DNA from: an uncultured Eubacteriales bacterium
GTDB lineage: Bacteria; Bacillota; Clostridia; Lachnospirales; Lachnospiraceae
Reading direction: 5' to 3'
Assembly: GCA_949289145.1 (NCBI GenBank)
Contig: CASEML010000157.1
Span: forward strand, 1 to 33,444
DNA length: 33,444 nt
In this document: positions 7,501 through 13,965 of the stretch, one piece after another
How the letters are laid out: every line of letters begins with the position of its first letter
Numbering within the stretch: the stretch's first letter is position 1
Made by a program: the position numbers and the translations under genes
Notes under the pieces: model-generated
What the model saw: only the letters and a program-made list of their open reading frames with translations
Database searches by the model: none
Told to the model about the DNA's origin: nothing

Positions 7501-7540
7501 TACATTTTAATTAAATATTGTGGACACTTTATAACGATAG

Positions 7541-7684
7541 CATCTCAACTTTAGCACAGTAGATTATAGCGGCATGTGTTATGGAAAATCCCTCCTATCG
7601 GAACATATATTAAAGGTAACTGTAAAAGATACCGCGGGCAATATAGTCTCAAAATCCAAAACACATAAAATAATAAAGAAATAA
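7541..7684 (+). pseudogene. Remnant of the C-terminus of an Ig-like-repeat surface protein
   Basis: An open frame after TAG at 7538-7540 encodes 47 residues ending ILKVTVKDTAGNIVSKSK, then THKIIKK and TAA. VTVKDTAGNIVSKS is the terminal-strand pattern of bacterial Ig-like or fibronectin-like repeats (compare the common VTVxDxAGN). No ribosome binding site or full-length gene precedes it, so I read it as the leftover tail of a deleted surface or secreted protein. The rest of 7350-7831 holds no convincing gene. Confidence 0.4.
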
Positions 7685-7831
7685 GTTTTACCTTTTCATA
7701 ACATAATGAGTCATAGAACTGATATACAGTCAGAGGACTCATCTTGTTTCTTCCATTACCTAAGTATCTAACAGCACAAAAAATATGTTAACACCGCTAT
7801 ATCCTCTATTTAAAAATATAGGAATTCCCTC

Positions 7832-7861
7832 TTGCATCGAACATTTTTTCTGTATTATAAT
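7832..7861 (+). promoter_or_regulatory. Promoter of the DUF4317 gene
   Basis: TTGCAT (7832-7837), 18-nt spacer, perfect TATAAT (7856-7861), about 50 nt before the start codon. Confidence 0.75.
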
Positions 7862-7910
7862 AGACGCATGTCCGTGCACATGTATATTATAAATGAAAGG
7901 TCGTACATAT

Positions 7911-9164
7911 ATGAACAAAAAAGATATTCTGGAACTAAAAAGACGTTTTAAAAAAGATACCTGCACTTTTACAAGGCTTTGCGGCTGCTACGTGGACGCA
8001 GACCGCAATAAGATTACTACCTTTGGTGAAACCTTTTTAAATTTAGAAGAAGAAGAATTTTATAAATATATAGAGATTGCCAAGAAAGTACTGTCAGGTA
8101 CCGTGGGAAATAATATATTAAATCTGGAATTTCCCTTGGAAGAAGAAGGAAGCGGCGGTAAACAACAGTTTCTTATGGGCTTAAGAGCCTCTGCCTTGAA
8201 AAACGAAGATTTAATGGAGGCTTTCTTTGACTTAGTCATTGACAACTACAGTTATGCCGGAAATTATCTAATCTTAATATATCATGATGCCTATGATGTA
8301 ATGACAAAAACCTCAGATAACAATAAGTTAGATGAATCTGAGGAAGTTTATGAATACCTGCTTTGCGCCATTTGCCCTGTTGCTCTTTCCAAACCGGGAC
8401 TGGGTTATCGTGAAGATGAAAACCGTATTGGACCACGTATCAGAGACTGGGTAGTAGGTGTACCGGACACCGGTTTTGTATTCCCTGCCTTCTCTGACCG
8501 CAGTACAGATATTCACTCCTGTATGTTCTACACAAAAGATGCCAAAGCACCACATAATGAATTCGTGGAATCCGTTTTAGGCTGTAACTCTAAATTTACA
8601 GCCACAGAACAAAAATTAACCTTCCAAAATATTGTAAGGGATGTCATCGGCGAAGATGATGCAGAATCAGAAGCTCTCTTTTTAGATATTCACGACAACT
8701 TAAACAACCTGATTCCATTCACTGACGATGAAACCGCAGAACCAGAACCCATTCCGGTCACTCCGAGCACCATTTCCTCTGTGCTGTGCGAAAGCGGCGT
8801 ACCTGATGACAAAGCACAAATCATAGAAAAAACCTATGAAAACATCTTTGGTGAAGAAGTACCTTTAGCAGAACATTTAGTGGACCCTAAGCTGTTAGAA
8901 GTCAATGCCAAACGCAAAGAAAAATTAGAACTTATTCATCAAGTAGAAAATCTAAAACAGCAGTTAGAAGAAACCCGCTCTGTACCCGTAGAAGAGGGTG
9001 AGGATGGTACACCTGCTGTGAAGACTTATGATATTATTTTGCGTGTAAAACCGGAAAAGGTGGGACAGATTCACTCTGAAATCATCAACGGTCAGAAATG
9101 CCTTGTAATCCCCATGGAAGAAAATGAACATGCGGCGGTAAATGGTGTCAATACCACAGTGTAA
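7911..9164 (+). CDS. DUF4317 domain-containing protein
   Basis: The 417-residue product starts at the ATG 7911 (MNKKDILELKRRFKKD), preceded by GAAAGG; an ATG at 7893 overlaps that site and has none of its own. The sequence matches the DUF4317 family throughout: the N-terminal LKRRFKKDTCTFTRLCGCYVDADRNKITTF block, a central region with YLLCAICPVALSKPGLGY and WVVGVPDTGFVFPAFSDRSTDIH, and a C-terminal coiled-coil-prone stretch (KRKEKLELIHQVENLKQQLEE). There is no signal peptide or membrane segment, so it is cytosolic. The family is largely restricted to Clostridia and its function is unknown. It has its own promoter and is convergent with the ABC transporter gene, with a hairpin repeat between them. 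Confidence 0.93.
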   Translation: MNKKDILELKRRFKKDTCTFTRLCGCYVDADRNKITTFGETFLNLEEEEFYKYIEIAKKVLSGTVGNNILNLEFPLEEEGSGGKQQFLMGLRASALKNEDLMEAFFDLVIDNYSYAGNYLILIYHDAYDVMTKTSDNNKLDESEEVYEYLLCAICPVALSKPGLGYREDENRIGPRIRDWVVGVPDTGFVFPAFSDRSTDIHSCMFYTKDAKAPHNEFVESVLGCNSKFTATEQKLTFQNIVRDVIGEDDAESEALFLDIHDNLNNLIPFTDDETAEPEPIPVTPSTISSVLCESGVPDDKAQIIEKTYENIFGEEVPLAEHLVDPKLLEVNAKRKEKLELIHQVENLKQQLEETRSVPVEEGEDGTPAVKTYDIILRVKPEKVGQIHSEIINGQKCLVIPMEENEHAAVNGVNTTV

Positions 9165-9181
9165 TTTCATCAAAACTATGG

Positions 9182-9251
9182 TAACAGATGTAACGGTTCA
9201 GCCTTGATGGGCGTCCTGACAACCATCAAGGCTGAACTGTTACTAACAGAT
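9182..9251. repeat. 54-bp inverted-repeat element flanked by 8-bp direct repeats
   Basis: Two 21-bp arms (9190-9210 and 9223-9243), complementary at 20 of 21 positions, surround a 12-nt loop. The octamer TAACAGAT abuts the element on both sides (9182-9189 and 9244-9251). It lies between the convergent DUF4317 and ABC genes, and the right octamer overlaps the ABC stop codon. No T tract follows on either strand, so it is not a standard intrinsic terminator, although it could act as a bidirectional processing or termination hairpin. The flanking octamers suggest a target-site duplication of a tiny palindromic (REP/MITE-like) element. Confidence 0.6.
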
Positions 9252-10981
9252 CAGCAATGCATGTGATACAGCTTCTCATAAATTCCGCCCTGTTTTAATA
9301 ATTCCTCATGGGTTCCGGACTCTGCAATCCCCTCTTCTGTCAGAACCAGTATTTTTTCTGCATTCTGTATAGTGGTCAGACGGTGGGCAATTACAAAGGT
9401 GGTTCTGTTCTTTGCCAGTTTTTCCAAGGACTCCTGCACAATCCGTTCACTTTCGTTGTCCAGTGCCGAAGTTGCTTCATCAAAAATCAATATCGGCGGA
9501 TTTTTTAAGAATACTCTGGCTATGGAAAGGCGCTGTTTCTGACCTCCCGACAGCTTAATACCTCTCTGTCCAATGTCTGTGTCATAACCGTTGGAAAATG
9601 ACATAATAAATTCATGGGCATTGGCATTTTTTGCCGCCTGAATCACTTCTTCTTTTGTGGCACCAGGCCTTCCGTAGGCAATGTTTTCATAAATAGAACC
9701 TGCAAACAAATATACATCCTGCTGTACCATTCCAATCTGATTGCGCAGACTTTTTAACGTAACATGCCGTATATCATGTCCGTCAATTTTTATTTTTCCT
9801 CCTGTTACATCATAGAAACGGGGAATCAACGAGCAAAGTGTGGTTTTTCCTGCACCGGAGGAACCTACCAAAGCCATATAAGCCCCCTCCGGCACCTCTA
9901 GATTAATATGATTCAACACATTTTCTGTTCCGTCTTTGTATTGGAAAGATACATCCTCAAATGTAATACGTCCTTTTACATCGGTAAGTTCTACCGCATC
10001 TTCTTCCTCTTTTACGTCCGGCATAATATCCATAATTTCACGAAAACGCTCAAACCCGGTATATCCATTCTGAAACTGTTCTGTGAAATCCACTAAGGTC
10101 TTAATAGGCTCTGTAAATACTCCGATGTATAAAAGAAACGTGATCAAATCACTGACATCTACCATCTGCCTTGCGATCAACACACCGCCCACAAGTATTA
10201 CGTTTACCTGAATCAGAGTGGTAAATACGCCCACTCCCGCTTGAAAGCTGCCCATGTAGCGATAACTGTTCTTTTTTGCAGCCAAGAATCCCTGATTGCC
10301 TACTGCAAACTTTTGATTTTCAATGTCTTCATTGGCAAAGGATTTTACCACACGGATTCCTGCAAGATTATCTTCAATCTGTCCATTGATATCTGCAATT
10401 TTTTCCCGATTTCTTCGAAAGGCACGGCGCATTTTCTTGTTTAAGATAAAAGCAAAAGCAAACATGAAAGGCAATACGATAAAAGCCGCCAATGCCAGCC
10501 ACGGATTGATATTTACAAGAATAATAAAAGCTCCCGTAATTTTTAACAGAGAAAGTATTAAATTTTCCGGTCCATGATGCAGTAATTCCGTAATATCAAA
10601 TAAATCCGAGGTAATCCGGCTCATTAACTGTCCCACCTTGGCATCATCGTAAAAGGAAAAGGACAATTTCTGCATATGACCAAATATTTCTGCACGCATA
10701 TCATATTCCATTTTAGCTCCCATTACATGACCGTAATTTCCAATATAATAACGACTGTAACAGTCCACCACCAAAAGTACAAAAAGTAAAATTCCTATAT
10801 ACAAAATCCTCTGTAATATTTCTTCTGGCTCCATGTAAATCAGCGTGGAAGTTACATATCTTACCACCAGCGGAATGGTCAGTGCCACCGCTGCCGATAG
10901 TGCTGCAAAAAACATATCTGCCCAGAAGACAGAGAGGTATGGCTTATAATAGCCCATCATTTTTTTTAAATTCTTTCCCAT
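9251..10981 (-). CDS. ABC transporter, fused permease/ATPase half-transporter (exporter type)
   Basis: A 576-residue B-type half-transporter with an N-terminal six-helix exporter membrane domain (about 15-310) followed by a nucleotide-binding domain. Visible motifs are Walker A GSSGAGKTT (373-381), Q-loop VQQDVYLF (around 419-426), signature LSGGQ (477-481), Walker B ILIFDE (497-502) and the H-loop AHR. All catalytic residues are intact, so a homodimer should be active. Such proteins export lipids, peptides or drugs; the substrate cannot be read from the sequence. AGGAG precedes the ATG. The DUF6483 gene lies 58 bp upstream on the same strand and is probably co-transcribed. Confidence 0.95.
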   Translation of the reverse strand: MGKNLKKMMGYYKPYLSVFWADMFFAALSAAVALTIPLVVRYVTSTLIYMEPEEILQRILYIGILLFVLLVVDCYSRYYIGNYGHVMGAKMEYDMRAEIFGHMQKLSFSFYDDAKVGQLMSRITSDLFDITELLHHGPENLILSLLKITGAFIILVNINPWLALAAFIVLPFMFAFAFILNKKMRRAFRRNREKIADINGQIEDNLAGIRVVKSFANEDIENQKFAVGNQGFLAAKKNSYRYMGSFQAGVGVFTTLIQVNVILVGGVLIARQMVDVSDLITFLLYIGVFTEPIKTLVDFTEQFQNGYTGFERFREIMDIMPDVKEEEDAVELTDVKGRITFEDVSFQYKDGTENVLNHINLEVPEGAYMALVGSSGAGKTTLCSLIPRFYDVTGGKIKIDGHDIRHVTLKSLRNQIGMVQQDVYLFAGSIYENIAYGRPGATKEEVIQAAKNANAHEFIMSFSNGYDTDIGQRGIKLSGGQKQRLSIARVFLKNPPILIFDEATSALDNESERIVQESLEKLAKNRTTFVIAHRLTTIQNAEKILVLTEEGIAESGTHEELLKQGGIYEKLYHMHC

Positions 10982-11039
10982 TTTGAACTCCTAACATTTT
11001 CTTAATTTTCTCATCGCCACCTCATATTACATAAGCCCT

Positions 11040-11411
11040 TTACAAAAAAGCTTCCGTCACACCCTCATATCCATATAATTTTACCACTGTCTTTAAACCG
11101 TCTTCCACTTCTTCCCGTGAGAAATTGCTGGCAGATAAAAACTCATCACTCTTTTCATTGAGATACTGGTAAAATAATAAGGCAACTAAAAAATCCTGCT
11201 TATTTTCCACATTTAATCCCTCCAGCAGTTGATTCTCTGCTTTTTCCACCTGTGAATCATCTGCTAATTTTTTTAGAGATAAAAGTTTTTCCGCCGCCTC
11301 TTTGTCTAATTGTAAGTCTTCTGTTTTCTCCAAATCTATATTACACAAAAGTTTTATCAGTGTGCGTATCATTTCCCGAATCATACGCATAATATAATCA
11401 TTTTGGAACAT
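11040..11411 (-). CDS. DUF6483 family protein
   Basis: The start is the ATG at 11411, with GAGAAAGG upstream; an ATG at 11444 is possible but lies before the ribosome binding site. The 123-residue all-helical product begins MFQNDYIMRMIREMIRTLIKLLC, the signature opening of DUF6483, and continues with amphipathic, tetratricopeptide-like helices. There is no signal peptide. The family is found in Clostridia and has no known function. It precedes the ABC exporter gene on the same strand. A TATAAT hexamer lies roughly 65 bp upstream, but no clear -35 box accompanies it. Confidence 0.8.
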   Translation of the reverse strand: MFQNDYIMRMIREMIRTLIKLLCNIDLEKTEDLQLDKEAAEKLLSLKKLADDSQVEKAENQLLEGLNVENKQDFLVALLFYQYLNEKSDEFLSASNFSREEVEDGLKTVVKLYGYEGVTEAFL

Positions 11412-11495
11412 TTTATCCTTTCTCTCCTTCCCATTTTGATTCACTCTACAGCTAAATATTGTATATTTTCATTATATTAAGTGAATTTTAATCAC

Positions 11496-11544
11496 TAAAA
11501 AAGAACCGCCGCATTTTTAACCATTCAGTCATGTGCGACAGTTC
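11496..11544 (-). terminator. Rho-independent terminator of the purO-purH unit
   Basis: Minus strand: GAACTGTCGCA (11544-11534) pairs over 11 bp with TGCGGCGGTTC (11513-11503), including two G-U pairs, followed directly by TTTTTT (11502-11497). Confidence 0.9.
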
Positions 11545-11631
11545 CTCTTTCCAACTGTTTTAAAACACACAATAACTTTTGCATGTTTCTTACATATTGT
11601 GCCCTTTTCTCTTTTCTTCCAAGACTACTGA

Positions 11632-12810
11632 TTAATGGTGGAATAATCTGATGCCGGTAAATGCCATCACCATGCCATACTTATCTGCACATTCAATGAC
11701 AAGGTCATCTCTTACAGAACCACCAGGCTGTGCAATGTATTTTACACCACTCTTGTATGCTCTCTCAATGTTGTCTGAGAATGGGAAGAATGCATCCGAA
11801 CCAAGTGTTACGTTTGTATTACCATCAAGCCATGCTCTCTTTTCTTCACGAGTAAATACCGGAGGTTTTACCTTAAAGCGTTTCTGCCATTCACCTTCCC
11901 GAAGTACATCTTCGTATTCCTCCCCAATATAAACATCAATGGTATTATCCCTGTCTGCACGTCCCAGAGAATCCACAAACTGAAGATTTAGTACCTGCGG
12001 TGCCTGACGAAGATACCAGTTGTCAGCCTTCTGTCCGGCTAATCTGGTACAATGTACTCTGGACTGCTGGCCTGCTCCGATACCGATTGCCTGCCCGCCC
12101 TTTACATAACACACCGAGTTAGACTGTGTGTATTTTAATGTGATTAAGGAAATTTTCATATCAATTAAGGCAGATTCTGGAATTTCCTTATTCTTTGTTA
12201 CAATATTAGATAACAAATCACCGTTGATATCTAATTCGTTTCTTCCCTGTTCAAAAGTAATACCATAGACCTGCTTTCTTTCTAATTCTGCCGGCACATA
12301 AGAAGGATCGATCTGGATAATGTTATAATTTCCCTTCTTCTTCTGCATTAATAAATCAAAGGCTTCCTCCGTATATCCGGGAGCAATGACACCGTCAGAC
12401 ACTTCTCTCTTAATCAGTCTTGCTGTGTCAGCATCACACACATCAGATAATGCGATAAAATCACCGAAAGAAGACATTCTGTCTGCCCCTCTGGCTCTTG
12501 CATAAGCACAGGCTAAAGGTGATAATTCTCCTAAATCATCTACCCAGTAAATTTTTGCCAAAGTATCATCTAGAGGAAGACCTACTGCGGCACCTGCCGG
12601 AGATACATGCTTGAAAGAAGTTGCAGCAGGAAGTCCTGTTGCTTCCTTTAATTCTTTTACTAACTGCCAGCCATTGAAAGCATCTAAGAAATTAATATAT
12701 CCTGGCTTACCGTTTAATACCTTTACTGGTAAGTCACTTCCATCTTCCATATAGATTCTGGATGGTTTCTGATTTGGATTACAACCGTACTTTAACTGAA
12801 TTTCGTTCAT
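11632..12810 (-). CDS. purH: Stand-alone phosphoribosylaminoimidazolecarboxamide formyltransferase
   Basis: It catalyses AICAR + 10-formyl-THF to FAICAR, the ninth step of de novo IMP synthesis. The 392-residue product contains only the AICARFT half of the usual bifunctional PurH; the IMP cyclohydrolase half is absent and is supplied by the neighbouring purO. Diagnostic stretches are MNEIQLKYGCNPNQKPSRI at the N-terminus, SFKHVSPAGAAVG with the catalytic Lys-His pair, and the C-terminal GSDAFFPFSDNIERA...YIAQPGGSVRDD. The ATG at 12810 follows AAAGGAG; an upstream in-frame extension (to 12876) lies inside purO and is not used. It starts 13 bp after purO and is under the same ZTP riboswitch. 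Confidence 0.95.
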   Translation of the reverse strand: MNEIQLKYGCNPNQKPSRIYMEDGSDLPVKVLNGKPGYINFLDAFNGWQLVKELKEATGLPAATSFKHVSPAGAAVGLPLDDTLAKIYWVDDLGELSPLACAYARARGADRMSSFGDFIALSDVCDADTARLIKREVSDGVIAPGYTEEAFDLLMQKKKGNYNIIQIDPSYVPAELERKQVYGITFEQGRNELDINGDLLSNIVTKNKEIPESALIDMKISLITLKYTQSNSVCYVKGGQAIGIGAGQQSRVHCTRLAGQKADNWYLRQAPQVLNLQFVDSLGRADRDNTIDVYIGEEYEDVLREGEWQKRFKVKPPVFTREEKRAWLDGNTNVTLGSDAFFPFSDNIERAYKSGVKYIAQPGGSVRDDLVIECADKYGMVMAFTGIRLFHH

Positions 12811-12823
12811 ATTCGTACTCCTT

Positions 12824-13537
12824 TTATTTATTCTTGTTAATGATTCTTGTTTCATAATTGCCTGTTGCAATGTCAATATATCTTACAAATAAAGATACTT
12901 TATTATCTTCATTTAAGCTTGTCCATACTAAGTCAGTAAATTCATCAATATTATCTGAAATTTCTACCAATTTTGGTTCTCCTTCAAAACTTGGAAGTGG
13001 ATTTCCGTCATGCATATAAGTATGAATGAAATGTCCTTCTCCTGCTACCGGCTTATCATAGGTAAATGTATAACGATTACAACATTCAGGATTGCCATTG
13101 CTACTCTTTAAAATAGACATGGCATAATCATAATGTCCGCCTTCTACATGCATTACGCCAGAAATTCTCGGTGTGTAGTTTGGAGCATCCGGTTCAAATT
13201 CACGGCATCTTAAAGACTGTTCAAAAGTAAGTTCCTTATCCATTCCTTCATAAATTGTGTCCGTCTGGTCGCCGTTTGTCACGATAGTTCTGTTTCCTAA
13301 AACTCTTACTGGTGCATAAATGATAAGACTTGGATCTTCTAGTTTAGACGGATCAAAAGCTTCTGTACGGATTCCCTGTCCTTCTTCCACAAATACGCGA
13401 TTTCTGCTGTTTGAACTTCTTCCCATAATAAAATATGCTGTCACTGCCTTTTTGCCGTCTTTTGACTTGCCAATTACAATACCACGTCCCGGGTATGCAT
13501 TGTTTTTCAGTTCCTGTTCCAATGATAACATTTCCAT
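12824..13537 (-). CDS. purO: IMP cyclohydrolase, PurO type
   Basis: The final step of IMP synthesis, closing FAICAR to IMP. The 237-residue product belongs to the PurO-like family first defined in archaea rather than to the N-terminal domain of bacterial PurH. It shows YPGRGIVIGKSKDGKKAVTAYFIMGRS near the N-terminus, RNRVFVEEGQGIRTEAFDPSKLEDPSLIIYAP, and a later NGDQTDTIYEG. The ATG at 13537 has GGAGG seven nucleotides upstream; the reading frame extends further 5' but only into the riboswitch terminator. It is the first gene of the operon with AICAR formyltransferase, which together rebuild the PurH function from two proteins. Expression is gated by the ZTP riboswitch just upstream. Confidence 0.93.
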   Translation of the reverse strand: MEMLSLEQELKNNAYPGRGIVIGKSKDGKKAVTAYFIMGRSSNSRNRVFVEEGQGIRTEAFDPSKLEDPSLIIYAPVRVLGNRTIVTNGDQTDTIYEGMDKELTFEQSLRCREFEPDAPNYTPRISGVMHVEGGHYDYAMSILKSSNGNPECCNRYTFTYDKPVAGEGHFIHTYMHDGNPLPSFEGEPKLVEISDNIDEFTDLVWTSLNEDNKVSLFVRYIDIATGNYETRIINKNK

Positions 13538-13582
13538 TTTGTACCTCCAGATTTTTATTGTTTGTAATGCTTTTTGACACAG

Positions 13583-13624
13583 AAAAAACCGCCTGAGCGC
13601 ACTCATCTGTGTCTGCCCAGGCGG
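13583..13624 (-). terminator. Riboswitch-controlled terminator (ZTP expression platform)
   Basis: Minus strand: CCGCCTGGGC (13624-13615) pairs over 10 bp with GCTCAGGCGG (13598-13589), followed by TTTTTT (13588-13583). The 5' arm is the conserved 3' segment of the ZTP aptamer, so ligand binding and terminator formation are mutually exclusive: ligand turns the operon on. Confidence 0.93.
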
Positions 13625-13696
13625 TCGGCTTAATCTCGTGCATACACTCCCTGTAGGTCATCCTACCCAGGTCACCCTGTTTCCGCCAGTCGTGTA
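13614..13696 (-). ncRNA. ZTP/ZMP riboswitch (pfl motif)
   Basis: Read on the minus strand it has every pfl landmark: CGACTGGCGGAA at the 5' side (from 13692), the GGTAGG/CCTAC hairpin followed by AGGGAG, then CCGACCGCCTGGGCA at the 3' side (ending 13614). It senses ZTP or ZMP (AICAR nucleotides), which accumulate when 10-formyl-THF runs short. The operon it controls consumes AICAR, a direct feedback fit. Confidence 0.97.
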
Positions 13697-13707
13697 CTCT
13701 ACTTACT

Positions 13708-13736
13708 ATATTAATTGACGTGAATGGAAATTGCAA
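13708..13736 (-). promoter_or_regulatory. Promoter of the purO-purH operon
   Basis: Minus strand: TTGCAA (13736-13731), 17-nt spacer, TAATAT (13713-13708), placing the start of transcription just before the ZTP aptamer. Confidence 0.7.
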
Positions 13737-13758
13737 GAGGTATTTTGCGGCTGGAGCA

Positions 13759-13965
13759 TTAGTTTATCTTTGTAATATTTCCATTGCTATAACTATAAGT
13801 TCCTGTCTTAAAATTATAATTTGCCCCATTGCGACTGTCCCAATTTCCATTTCCATCGTTAAAGCATACAATTAAGTCTGTACTATTTCCTAAATTAATT
13901 GTAATTTTGTGAGTATATCCGGGCATTTCTGCAGTTGCTTCCATTAATACCCCCGGTACATCAGT
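13759..13965 (-). pseudogene. Separated tail of the metalloprotease: rest of the second CBM25 domain
   Basis: Directly in frame after the TGA at 13968-13966, the sequence continues with the remainder of a CBM25 module: GYTHKITINLG...LIVCFNDGNGNWDSRNGANY, and TYSYSNGNITKIN to TAA. It matches the first CBM25 of the same gene residue for residue over long stretches. An ATG at 13944 has no ribosome binding site, so this piece is probably untranslated unless the TGA is read through. Confidence 0.8.

Noticed and set aside
9190-9243. Hairpin as an ordinary bidirectional Rho-independent terminator
   Set aside because: No T tract follows the stem on either strand, unlike the other terminators in this window.
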